Assembly: GCA_028287785.1 (NCBI GenBank)
Contig: JAQBOZ010000001.1
Coordinates: forward strand, 1 to 64,000
DNA: 64,000 nucleotides
Direction: 5' to 3'
Origin: Chlorobiota bacterium
Lineage (GTDB): Bacteria > Bacteroidota > Ignavibacteria > OLB7
Position 1 is the first letter of the stretch; every line of letters begins with the position of its first letter. Made by a program: the position numbers and the translations under genes. Below the pieces are notes generated by a model. The model was given only the letters and a program-made list of their open reading frames with translations. It did no database searches and was not told the origin of the DNA. Shown in pieces: positions 41,196 to 49,605 of the stretch.

Positions 41196-42887
41196 ATGCG
41201 GCCCCCGACCCGCGCAACTTCGATTGTTGAGGCCAGCCGATGTTCGATTCCGTCGATCGTCGGCCTGATTCTCGCGCTTGCCATCGCCGGATGCGCCTCG
41301 CCGGCCCGTATCCCGCTGGATGGGCTCCGCATCGATTCCACTATCGCCGCCCCCAACTCCCGCCTCGGGAAGAAGCTCGCCGACCGGCTTTTCATGGATG
41401 GATCGCTCCTTCAGATGCGCCAGCAGTACGCGGACGCCATCGAGCGATACGGTCGCGCGTTCCAGATGGCCCCGGACAGAGGCGCCATCGCCTTCGCAAT
41501 CTCCCGCTGCTACCGCGCGCTCGGCTCCTCCGATTCCGCCCTCTTCTACGCCAGAATCGCCCTCAGATCCGATTCCGATAATATCGATATCCGCGAACAG
41601 CTCGCTGAGTTGTTTCTGACAAGGGGGCTGATCGATGGGGCAATCGAGCAGTACGAGGCGATGCTCCGCCTTCAGCCGGATGATCTGTCGGCGCGTTATA
41701 CGGTCGCCCGGCTTCTCCAGCGGCGGCGCCCGTCGCGATCCATCTATCACTACGAGTATATCAGGAAGTATCTCGGGGAGGATTATGATGCCCTTCTCAA
41801 CCTCTCCGAGCTTTATCTGAATCAGGAGCAGTACGATTCCGCGGTCGGCGTTATCCGGCAGGTGATCATGCTGGACCCGCAGAACCCCGATATCTACAAG
41901 CTCCTGAACGACACATATATCCGCGCGTCCCGCTACGATGATGCCCTGAAGCTGATCGACGATCTGGAAACGCGCATCCTCCCGGACTCCCTGCGCCAGG
42001 CATTCCTGATCGACAGGCTGGTCGATGTCTCGCATCAGGTTGGACGGGCCAGCACGCCAAGGGAATTTATCGACTATGCCAGGGCGCTGGGGAACCGGGT
42101 CGCCAGGAAATTCCCGGATCAATGGGAGGTCGGCTTCTACTACGGCAAGCTCCGGTACAGCCTTGGCGACAGCGCGGCCGCGGATTCGCTGATCGCCCGC
42201 GCTCTGGCATCGAAATCCTCCACCGTCGGGGCATGGCGGGAGGCGGCAAAGCTCTATCTGGACAACGGGGAAACCGGCCGGGCGCTCAGGATACTTCCGG
42301 GCACATCATACCGCTTCAGAAACGACAGCCGCGTCCTCGATTACCTTGGCGGGCTCTACTTCGTCGCCGGCCGATACGACAGCTCGGAGAAATATCTGCG
42401 GAAATCGCTCGCCATCGATGACGACAACAGCGCCGCGTGGAGCCGGCTGGCGCTGATCTACAAGCGACAGGGAAAGCCGGGCGCCAGCGACGCCGCCTAT
42501 GAAAAGGCCCTGGAGTTCGATCCCGACGATCCCTCCATCCTGAACAACTACGCCTATTCACTCGCCGACCGCAAGCTCCATCTGGACAAGGCGCTGGAGA
42601 TGATCAAGCGGGCGCTGGACGATGAGCCGGAGAATGAATCGTACCTCGACACGATCGGCTGGATCTACTTCCGGCTTGGGGACTACCAGCAGGCGCTTCA
42701 GTATATTCGGCATTCGGTCGAGATCGGCGGAGCGGGGGCCGAAGTGCTGGAACATCTCGGCGATACGGAGGCGGCGCTCGGCGACCGGGACGCCGCGCAC
42801 GACGCCTACCGGCGCGCCCTGAAGCTGAACCCGGACAACCCTGGGATACAGCAGAAATACGACACAACGGGACGGCAGGGGGAATGA
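41196..42887 (+). CDS. TPR-repeat outer-membrane lipoprotein
   Basis: This 563-aa protein has a lipoprotein signal (ALAIAGCASP) and a long series of tetratricopeptide repeats covering nearly the whole chain. Visible units include YADAIERYGRAFQMAPDRGAI, the stretch GAIEQYEAMLRLQPDDLSA, then DAAYEKALEFDPDDPSILNN and LGDRDAAHDAYRRALKLNPD. TPR arrays bind partner proteins. The ATG at 41196 has GAGGAA upstream. The gene is followed by DUF4292 and LptD, an order I associate with Bacteroidota envelope loci. A role in outer-membrane assembly is therefore plausible but inferred. Confidence 0.8.
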   Translation: MRPPTRATSIVEASRCSIPSIVGLILALAIAGCASPARIPLDGLRIDSTIAAPNSRLGKKLADRLFMDGSLLQMRQQYADAIERYGRAFQMAPDRGAIAFAISRCYRALGSSDSALFYARIALRSDSDNIDIREQLAELFLTRGLIDGAIEQYEAMLRLQPDDLSARYTVARLLQRRRPSRSIYHYEYIRKYLGEDYDALLNLSELYLNQEQYDSAVGVIRQVIMLDPQNPDIYKLLNDTYIRASRYDDALKLIDDLETRILPDSLRQAFLIDRLVDVSHQVGRASTPREFIDYARALGNRVARKFPDQWEVGFYYGKLRYSLGDSAAADSLIARALASKSSTVGAWREAAKLYLDNGETGRALRILPGTSYRFRNDSRVLDYLGGLYFVAGRYDSSEKYLRKSLAIDDDNSAAWSRLALIYKRQGKPGASDAAYEKALEFDPDDPSILNNYAYSLADRKLHLDKALEMIKRALDDEPENESYLDTIGWIYFRLGDYQQALQYIRHSVEIGGAGAEVLEHLGDTEAALGDRDAAHDAYRRALKLNPDNPGIQQKYDTTGRQGE

Positions 42888-42898
42888 TGGATTCATTG

Positions 42899-42979
42899 TC
42901 CGGATCGTGATTGAACGTCATTCGTCCGGGACCGTGATTGAACGTTATCCGTCGGGGGCCGTTTCAAACGGCCCCCGAC
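42899..42979 (+). repeat. Imperfect 26-27-bp tandem duplication with terminator hairpin
   Basis: Two copies of TCCGG(A/GA)(T/C)CGTGATTGAACGT occupy about 42899-42951. A perfect hairpin follows at 42951-42979 (GTCGGGGGCCG pairing with CGGCCCCCGAC around TTTCAAA). The hairpin should terminate the TPR transcript. Its loop sequence recurs in the hairpin after DUF4292. Confidence 0.65.
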
Positions 42980-43005
42980 GTGGTCTTGGATATTCAACGA
43001 TAATT

Positions 43006-43797
43006 ATGATGGTACGATTTCAGATCTTCTGCGCCGCTCTGCTGGCGACCACGCTTGTGGGATGCGGCGGCGGCAGGATCACAAAAGCCTCCGACCAGCA
43101 GGCGGAGGCGGTGCTGGCAAGGCTTCGCCAGAGCTACGCGACCACACCGGACCTGACGCTGAAGGGGAACATGACCACCTCCGAGGCCCCCATCGCGATC
43201 ATTTTCGAGGCGCTGATCCGCTCGCGCGATTCCCTTCGCATCGATCTGGTCGGCCCGTTCGCCGTGCCGATCGGCTCGCTCAGCTCCACGCCGGATCGCT
43301 TCACCTTCTTCTCCGTCGAGGAGGGAGTGGCGGTTGATGGAGTGCCGGACCGGGAAACGTTCGGCAAGATGCTGATGATCGACATGAACTATGACGAGAT
43401 GATCTCGATGCTCCGCGGCGAAATCCCCCGCTTCCCCGCTCCCGGAAGCTATCGGGCGGAATGGCGGGGGGATGATGTGACGTTTATCGCGAAGACATCC
43501 GGCGGAGAGGATCGGTTCACCGTGGATACCACGGATATGACGGTGCTGAACTACGGGCGCTACGGCCTGACATCCGCGCCCGACGGCCTTGGCGCGTCAG
43601 GACCGGAGGAGTTCGGGGTGACCTACGATTTATATTATCCTCTCGGCGGACGAAGGTTTCCGAAGAAGGCGGTGGTCAATATCAGCAACGGAGCGCGGAA
43701 GGTGATCGTCAATGTCGACACGCCGAAAAGCGGCATCGATCCCGACAGGAGCTGCGCGCTGATCATCCCGGCCGGCATAGAACGCAGACATCCGTAG
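43006..43797 (+). CDS. DUF4292 (LolB-like) outer-membrane lipoprotein
   Basis: This protein of about 263 aa has a lipobox (ATTLVGCGGG). Its fold pattern matches DUF4292: TPDLTLKGNMTTSEAPI, then LRIDLVGPFAVPIGSLS and a later GRRFPKKAVVNISNGARKV. The core resembles LolA/LolB, so in Bacteroidota it is suspected to receive lipoproteins or lipids at the outer membrane. ATG codons at 43006 and 43009 both begin the signal peptide. The frame upstream to 42907 runs through a terminator hairpin and was rejected. It lies between the TPR lipoprotein and LptD genes. Confidence 0.75.
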   Translation: MMVRFQIFCAALLATTLVGCGGGRITKASDQQAEAVLARLRQSYATTPDLTLKGNMTTSEAPIAIIFEALIRSRDSLRIDLVGPFAVPIGSLSSTPDRFTFFSVEEGVAVDGVPDRETFGKMLMIDMNYDEMISMLRGEIPRFPAPGSYRAEWRGDDVTFIAKTSGGEDRFTVDTTDMTVLNYGRYGLTSAPDGLGASGPEEFGVTYDLYYPLGGRRFPKKAVVNISNGARKVIVNVDTPKSGIDPDRSCALIIPAGIERRHP

Positions 43798-43822
43798 GGG
43801 TACGTTTGAAACATACCCCTAC
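43794..43822 (+). terminator. Hairpin overlapping the DUF4292 stop codon
   Basis: GTAGGGGTA pairs perfectly with TACCCCTAC, and the inner GTTT/AAAC extends it past one mismatch. The stem contains the TAG stop. It resembles the hairpin at 42951-42979 (same CGTTTxAAAC loop core), so both may belong to one small repeat family. Confidence 0.6.
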
Positions 43823-43839
43823 TAACGACCCCCGCTTTC

Positions 43840-46518
43840 ATGGATACGATAAAGTTCCCTTCCATATCATTTCTGTTTCTGCTGATCCTCGCGTTCGTGG
43901 CGATGAGCGGGACCGGCCACGCCCAGCGCCGGGCGCCGCGCCGCGCCGATACAACCAGACGACGAGTGACCCCGCCGGCCGACAGCGCACGCATCGCGGC
44001 CCCGGCAAACCCCATCGATTCCGTACGGCAGGCGGCAGTTCCGCCGCGCGATTCCCTCCGCGCCGACTCCCTCGCCCCCGATTCGCTCGCGGTCAAAACC
44101 GGCACATCCGGCGTCGATACGGTGATCGTCTATACTGCGCGGGACAGCATGGTGTTCGATGTCAAGAGCCGCGTGCTGCGCCTGTATGGGGACGCGGTTG
44201 TGACGAAAGGGGCGCAGAAGCTGACGGCGGCATATATCGAGATAGACTTCACCAAGAGCGAGCTGTACGCGGAGGCGCGCTACGATTCGGCGCATCATAA
44301 ATATTACGGCGTCCCGGTCTTCAAGGACGCCCAGCAGGAACTTTCGGCGAACACGCTCCGCTACAACTTCAACACGAAGCAGGGGACGCTCGGCGCCGCC
44401 GAGACAAAGCTGGCCGATGGATTCTATTACGGCGACAAGATCAAGCGGGTGAGCGAGAACACGCTCTTCGTCCGCAACGGGGTCTACACCACCTGCGATG
44501 CCCCGCATCCCCATTACTATTTCTCCTCCCCGGAGATGAAGGTGGTGACGGGGGATCGCGTCTTCGCGGACCAGCTTGAGCTTTCGATCGCGGATGTGCC
44601 GATCTTCTACCTCCCGGTCGGCGTCTTCTTCCCGAGCAACAGCGGCCGGCATTCCGGGCTGATCCTCCCCCGCCCCAGCCAGACATCGCAGTTCGGGTTT
44701 ACGCTGGAGGGGCTTGGCTACTTCTGGGCCGCCTCCGATTATTTCGACACGCAGATCTACACGGATCTCTACAGCAAGGGTGGGGCAACGTTCCGCGACA
44801 ACAGCCGGATCGTGGTGCGGAACCTCTTCAGCAGCGCGGTGAACCTCACTTACGGCCTGCGCCGCTCCGATGCGGACGCTCCGTTCATCAGAAGCTATAT
44901 CATCGATATCCAGCATCAGCAGAAGATCGGCCGCACGGCAAGCCTCACGGGGAATATCAACTTCACATCCAACAACGCGCTCAGGAACACGACGACCCGG
45001 ATCAATCAATTCGGCAGCGATTTCACGACCCAGATCGCCAGCTCCACCATCACATTCCAGAAGTCATGGAGCTGGGGGGGCGGGTTCTCGTCATCGTATC
45101 AGCGCTATCAGAACATCATCAACGGATCGCTGACGCAGACAATCCCGTTCAACTTCACCTTCCCGACCATCACGCTGGCGCAGGTTCTGGGGAGCCCCGC
45201 CGGAGAGGAGAATCTCCTCAACAACCTCAACCCCACGTTCGGCATCGGGGTGGGGGGCGGCGGGCAGTTCTTCCGGCAGGATTCGGTATCGCCGACCGTG
45301 CCGCGGGGGGCGGTGACCATCACCCCGAGCTTCAGCGTTACGCCGAAACTCGCGTTCGTCTCGATGCAACCGTATGTCAGCTTCTCGTCGACGTTCTTTC
45401 TGCGGAGAGTGGTCAAGCAGGCGGTGGGGGATACCGTGATCTCCACCGATGTCCCCGGCCCGCGAGGCGCGTACTCCTGGAACGCCGGCGTCAACTTCTC
45501 GACGAAGCTCTACGGCATCATCCAGCCCAATATCCTGGGGCTGACCGCGATCCGCCACACGGTGATACCGAACATCGGATTCCGCTACAGCCCCGACTAC
45601 AGCAAGCCGGGGGAACTCTATCGCGACCAGTATTTCGATCCGCGGCAGAACCGGGTGGTCAACTACTCGATCTTCGAAGAAGATGAGGCGGCCGGCTTCG
45701 GATCGGCGCCGGGAGGGGAACGTCAGGAGGCGCTCACCTTCAGCCTGAGCAACGTCTTCGACGCGAAAATCGCGCAGGGGGATACCATCCCCGATAAGAA
45801 GGTGCAGCTTCTTCAGCTCGATCTGAGCACATCCTACAACGCGGTCGCAAAGGAGTTCCGCTGGGGACCGGTCAGCACCAATGCCAACGTGAACCTCGGC
45901 AACGTGGGAACACTGAACGGCAACGCCACATTCACCCTGTACGATACCGATACCGCCGGCGTCACCATTCCAAGGCTGCTGATCGATCAGGGGAAGGGGC
46001 TGTGGCGGGCAACGGCGGCGGGCATCAGCTTCGGCACGACGTTCAGCGATCAGGGTTTCGCCACGGGCGCATCGCAGACGGCGGTGGCGGATTCTGCGGG
46101 CGCACGGCGCGAGCGGTTCAACTTTGAACCGGGGGAGTTCGATGATCGCGAGTTCTTCGGCGAGACGGTGCGCGGCAACCCCGCGTTCAGGATTCCGTGG
46201 CAGCTCAGCTTCTCCGGCAACTACAGCCTGGCGCGGACGCTCGCCAACGAGTACGAAAAGAACTTCGGCGTCAACATCGGCTTCTCCTTCACCCTCACTC
46301 CCACCACGGTGATATCGAGCACAGGATCGTACAACCTTACCGAGGGGAAATTTCTGGTGCCGGAAATCACGCTCCGAAAGGATCTTCACTGCTGGCAGAT
46401 GTCGCTTCAGTGGCAGCCGACCGGATACGGCCGTGGGTTCTATTTTCAGATCGGCCTGAAGGCGCCGCAGTTGCAGGATATCAAACTGGAGAGGAATGAT
46501 CGGATTTTCTCCAATTAA
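43840..46518 (+). CDS. lptD: LPS-assembly protein LptD homologue
   Basis: This 892-aa protein has a signal peptide (ending GTGHAQ), a Arg/Pro/Ser/Asp-rich linker (residues 30-95), then a periplasmic OstA-like beta-jellyroll part (MVFDVKSRVLRLYGDAVVTK, KLADGFYYGDKIKRV). The C-terminal beta-barrel of about 650 residues follows (from PIFYLPVGVFFPSNSGRHSG). In characterised systems LptD inserts LPS into the outer leaflet with LptE. It is preceded by DUF4292 and followed by an FKBP and DUF4230. The chain is somewhat long for the family. The linker is an unusual repeat of PRDSLRADSL-like Asp/Ser motifs. Confidence 0.82.
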   Translation: MDTIKFPSISFLFLLILAFVAMSGTGHAQRRAPRRADTTRRRVTPPADSARIAAPANPIDSVRQAAVPPRDSLRADSLAPDSLAVKTGTSGVDTVIVYTARDSMVFDVKSRVLRLYGDAVVTKGAQKLTAAYIEIDFTKSELYAEARYDSAHHKYYGVPVFKDAQQELSANTLRYNFNTKQGTLGAAETKLADGFYYGDKIKRVSENTLFVRNGVYTTCDAPHPHYYFSSPEMKVVTGDRVFADQLELSIADVPIFYLPVGVFFPSNSGRHSGLILPRPSQTSQFGFTLEGLGYFWAASDYFDTQIYTDLYSKGGATFRDNSRIVVRNLFSSAVNLTYGLRRSDADAPFIRSYIIDIQHQQKIGRTASLTGNINFTSNNALRNTTTRINQFGSDFTTQIASSTITFQKSWSWGGGFSSSYQRYQNIINGSLTQTIPFNFTFPTITLAQVLGSPAGEENLLNNLNPTFGIGVGGGGQFFRQDSVSPTVPRGAVTITPSFSVTPKLAFVSMQPYVSFSSTFFLRRVVKQAVGDTVISTDVPGPRGAYSWNAGVNFSTKLYGIIQPNILGLTAIRHTVIPNIGFRYSPDYSKPGELYRDQYFDPRQNRVVNYSIFEEDEAAGFGSAPGGERQEALTFSLSNVFDAKIAQGDTIPDKKVQLLQLDLSTSYNAVAKEFRWGPVSTNANVNLGNVGTLNGNATFTLYDTDTAGVTIPRLLIDQGKGLWRATAAGISFGTTFSDQGFATGASQTAVADSAGARRERFNFEPGEFDDREFFGETVRGNPAFRIPWQLSFSGNYSLARTLANEYEKNFGVNIGFSFTLTPTTVISSTGSYNLTEGKFLVPEITLRKDLHCWQMSLQWQPTGYGRGFYFQIGLKAPQLQDIKLERNDRIFSN

Positions 46519-46640
46519 TGCCTGGGGGCCTTGATCATCCCGCTGTCCGGCGAAATCCCCCGACGTTGTCCAACAGCCCGATAGCGGCCCGCCAATTGTG
46601 ACCCATTCTGGAATATTGATCGGAAGCTCATTTTTTACAT

Positions 46641-47219
46641 ATGAACGACTTTTCTCGATACGCGACCCGACTGACAGCCCTTGCCGCCCTGCCGATGCTG
46701 ATATCGCTGGCATCGTGCGGGATATTCTCCCGCAGCCAGGCAACCCGGCACTACGACACCGTCTCGATGATGAACGGCCTCCGCTACTTCGATTACGAGA
46801 AGGGGGACGGGGCTCAGGTCCAGCCGGGAATGCGCGTCAGGATCGATTACGCCGGGTATTTCACGGACGGCATTCTCTTCGATACCTCCATCCCGTCGGT
46901 CGCGAAAAACTACGGGACCGATGGCGTCCCACTCCGCCGCGAGGATACAATGGACAACCCGACCAGACGGCGATTCAACCGTGGCGGCTATCCGTTCGAG
47001 CCGATCGAGTTCACAGTGGGGAAAGGTGAGGTGATCCAGGGATGGGATGACGGGCTGACCACCGATATGAAGGTCGGCGGCCGCCGGAGGCTGATCATCC
47101 CCCCCGATCTGGGCTACGGCGCCAAGGCAACGGGAACCATTCCCGCCAACGCCACTCTTATCTTCGATGTCGAGGTGCTCTCCGCCAATTATCCATCCCC
47201 GGCCAGGAAGGGAGAATAG
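46641..47219 (+). CDS. FKBP-type peptidyl-prolyl isomerase lipoprotein
   Basis: This 192-aa protein has a lipobox (LISLASCGIF) and one FKBP domain at about residues 55-185: VQPGMRVRIDYAGYFTDGILFDTS, GEVIQGWDDGL, MKVGGRRRLIIPPDLGYG and the final NATLIFDVEVL. The conserved aromatic/Asp residues of the proline-binding pocket (Y, F, D, W, I, Y) are present. An insert of about 30 residues (KNYGTDGVPLRREDTMDNPT) lies after the first strand. It would help fold periplasmic or surface proteins. The DUF4230 gene starts 2 nt after its stop. Confidence 0.88.
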   Translation: MNDFSRYATRLTALAALPMLISLASCGIFSRSQATRHYDTVSMMNGLRYFDYEKGDGAQVQPGMRVRIDYAGYFTDGILFDTSIPSVAKNYGTDGVPLRREDTMDNPTRRRFNRGGYPFEPIEFTVGKGEVIQGWDDGLTTDMKVGGRRRLIIPPDLGYGAKATGTIPANATLIFDVEVLSANYPSPARKGE

Positions 47220-47221
47220 CG

Positions 47222-47929
47222 ATGCCTCCTCCCTCCCACGAAGAGCCGATCCATCACGAGCACGCTCGGATCAGGCGATTTCATGCCGACGGGAAGAGCC
47301 CCCACCGCTCCCCCCTGCGAACCGGGGCTATCCTTATCGGATCGATGGCGGCCGTGCTGCTTCTGGCCTATTATCTGTTCGGCCGTCATGGCGGCATCCA
47401 TGCCGATGTGATCGATTTCTCCAAGACGATGGAGCAGATCCAGGAGCTGAGCAGCGTCAGAAGCCATTTCCGGTTCGGCGTGGTGGTGCGGGAGGAATCG
47501 GGCAATATCATCGTCCGCCGGTTCGCCGATCAGGCGGAGGCGATCGGCATGGATGGGCTGGGAAACGCGCTGTTCCAGGACCCCACGATGTTCGTGGAAC
47601 TGCATGGCGTGGCAACCTACGGGATGCGGCTTCAGGGCCTGGCCGGACGGATAACCCAGGATGATTCCACGGTCCATATCCCGATCCCGCGCGCCGAGGT
47701 GCTGGACGCGAAACTGATCAGCGCCGATACGAAAATAGTGGCGACGATGAAGGGGCTGTTCCGAAGCTCCAACAACCAGTTGTTGCTGGAGGCGGACAGG
47801 CGTGGCGAGGAGTTCACGCGCGATTACGCGACCCGGGACACCACAATGATGGAGACCGCGAGCCGGCGTCTGCGCGATATTCTCTCCCTCCTTGTGGAAC
47901 GATCCGGGAAACGTGCGATATTCGAATGA
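47222..47929 (+). CDS. DUF4230 family membrane protein
   Basis: This 235-aa protein has one membrane segment (GAILIGSMAAVLLLAYYLFG, residues 35-55) after a His-rich cytoplasmic start, then a DUF4230 domain (MEQIQELSSVRSHFRFGVVV, FVELHGVATYGMRLQGL, TVHIPIPRAEVLDAKL). The function of this family is unknown. The ATG is 2 nt past the FKBP stop and the SD GGGAGAA overlaps the end of that gene, so translation is probably coupled. Confidence 0.75.
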   Translation: MPPPSHEEPIHHEHARIRRFHADGKSPHRSPLRTGAILIGSMAAVLLLAYYLFGRHGGIHADVIDFSKTMEQIQELSSVRSHFRFGVVVREESGNIIVRRFADQAEAIGMDGLGNALFQDPTMFVELHGVATYGMRLQGLAGRITQDDSTVHIPIPRAEVLDAKLISADTKIVATMKGLFRSSNNQLLLEADRRGEEFTRDYATRDTTMMETASRRLRDILSLLVERSGKRAIFE

Positions 47930-47994
47930 TGGAGATGCGGCCGGCATGGCTGCGCTCCCTGTGAGCAGTTCCGAACAACCAGGGCGGATTCGAT

Positions 47995-48729
47995 ATGATT
48001 CTTCAACGTACCCCCGATGGAGTCTTTGCGATCAAGCAGGAGGACCACGCGGCGTTCGCGGGCTTTCTGCTGGAGCATTGGTCCGACCATAATTTCCTCC
48101 ACGATCCGGAGCGGGAGCAGATCATCCTGGCAACCTGCCAGCATGATAACGGCTGGAAGGCGTTCGATGCCGCCCCGAGCCTCGATCCCGCCACCGGCCT
48201 GCCGCTGGAGTTTACGCAGGTCAGCGCCGAGGACGCGTTCGATATCTGGATGAACGGCGCCAGGAAGTATATCGATACCGATCCGTTCGTAGCGCTGCTG
48301 ATCACCCATCACGCCTACTCCATCCACGAGCAGTCCCATAAGCGCGATCCGGTCTGGAAGCTCTTCTTTACCGAGTTCGCCCAGCTCCGCGCGGAACTTC
48401 GCAACCGGCTGGGGCTTGCCCATCCGCAGGTGGAACGCGCCTACTCCTATCTCCGCATGATGGACTGGTTCTCCCTGAGCTACTGCATGCACTACGATCT
48501 GGGCGCCGAGAAATCCGATACATACGCCGGCTATAACTTCAAACGGCTTGCATCGGAGTTCCTCTTCCGCCCCTATCCGTTCGATACCAAGGAGATATCC
48601 TACAGCCTTCCCCTCTACCCGATGGCCGAGGGAGGATATAAGGATGAGGAGGAGCTGAAGGCCGCTCTGAGCAATCCGCCGGTTCAGCACGCGATTATCC
48701 TGAATCCGCTCGGACGGCGGGAGAAGTGA
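47995..48729 (+). CDS. DUF3891 family protein
   Basis: This 244-aa soluble protein matches DUF3891 in its conserved His/Asp phrases: KQEDHAAFAGFLLEHW, the core ATCQHDNGWKAFD, LLITHHAYSIHEQSH and DWFSLSYCMH. The spread His-Asp pattern resembles an HD-type metal hydrolase fold, but no activity is known. Its stop overlaps the start of the thiamine pyrophosphokinase gene by 4 nt (GTGA), so the two are translationally coupled. Confidence 0.78.
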   Translation: MILQRTPDGVFAIKQEDHAAFAGFLLEHWSDHNFLHDPEREQIILATCQHDNGWKAFDAAPSLDPATGLPLEFTQVSAEDAFDIWMNGARKYIDTDPFVALLITHHAYSIHEQSHKRDPVWKLFFTEFAQLRAELRNRLGLAHPQVERAYSYLRMMDWFSLSYCMHYDLGAEKSDTYAGYNFKRLASEFLFRPYPFDTKEISYSLPLYPMAEGGYKDEEELKAALSNPPVQHAIILNPLGRREK

Positions 48730-49403
48730 CCGGGCGATCCCGCGATACAAACAGCGCCCTCCTTGCCCTGAACGGCGATCTCCCCGGCGCCCCCTTTCTC
48801 TCGTCGCTGGCCGCGCTCCACTCCACGATCGTCGCCGCCGATGGCGCGGCGCTCGGGCTCCGGTCGCGCAATATCCTTCCCGATGTGATCATCGGCGACC
48901 TCGATTCGCTCGGAGATGCCGCCGACGATTTTGCCCGCGCCGGCTCGGTGGTGATCAGGATGGAGAGCCAGGAGGAGAACGATCTGGAGAAGGGGCTGCG
49001 ATGGCTTATCGGCGGGGGGTTCGGTTCGGTGACGATTGTCGGGGCGGCCGGCGGGATGATCGATCACACGTTGAACAATTTCTCCGTTCTTGCCAAATAT
49101 GCTCGTGAGATCAAAATCGCCCTGCGCGACCCGCTCTGGCATATGCATATTGTCGCCGGTTCGATGGCGATGGCGACATCTCCCGGCGACCGGATATCGC
49201 TGATCCCCCTCCCCTCCGCCCTGGTGACAACGTCCGGCCTGGCCTGGGCGCTCCGATCCGAACGGCTGGAGATCGGCGTGCGGGAGGGGGCATCCAACAG
49301 GGCGCTGGAGGAGATGGTTTCCATCGATGTGGCTGATGGCGTTATCGCGCTGATCCACTATCCGAACCCGGCAATACGGGATGCGGGCCCTTCCCCCGGC
49401 TGA
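48726..49403 (+). CDS. thiN: Thiamine pyrophosphokinase
   Basis: This 225-aa protein shows the TPK signature: IVAADGAALGL, then LPDVIIGDLDSL, EENDLEKGLRWL and GAAGGMIDHTLNN. These residues bind ATP, Mg and thiamine in the enzyme that transfers pyrophosphate to thiamine. The beta-domain (GDRISLIPLPSALVTTSGLAWAL, IGVREGASNRALEE) completes the fold. The start is GTG at 48726, overlapping the DUF3891 stop. It allows the cell to use salvaged thiamine. No thiamine riboswitch is visible upstream. Confidence 0.9.
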   Translation: MTGRSRDTNSALLALNGDLPGAPFLSSLAALHSTIVAADGAALGLRSRNILPDVIIGDLDSLGDAADDFARAGSVVIRMESQEENDLEKGLRWLIGGGFGSVTIVGAAGGMIDHTLNNFSVLAKYAREIKIALRDPLWHMHIVAGSMAMATSPGDRISLIPLPSALVTTSGLAWALRSERLEIGVREGASNRALEEMVSIDVADGVIALIHYPNPAIRDAGPSPG

Positions 49404-49605
49404 CGATTCCCGACGATCGGATGCCCGGCCCCCGCCTCCCCCGGCAATCGCGATCGCCGGGAACCGGACGATGCGGTGAACAGGCTTGCATATAAGCCGG
49501 CATTATGCAAATTTCACTCCTCTAGTCTGAGATCGAGCATCCCGCTCTCACTCCTTTTCGAGAAGATCTTCCAACCTACATCTATCCATAACCTACTCTA
49601 CTTCC

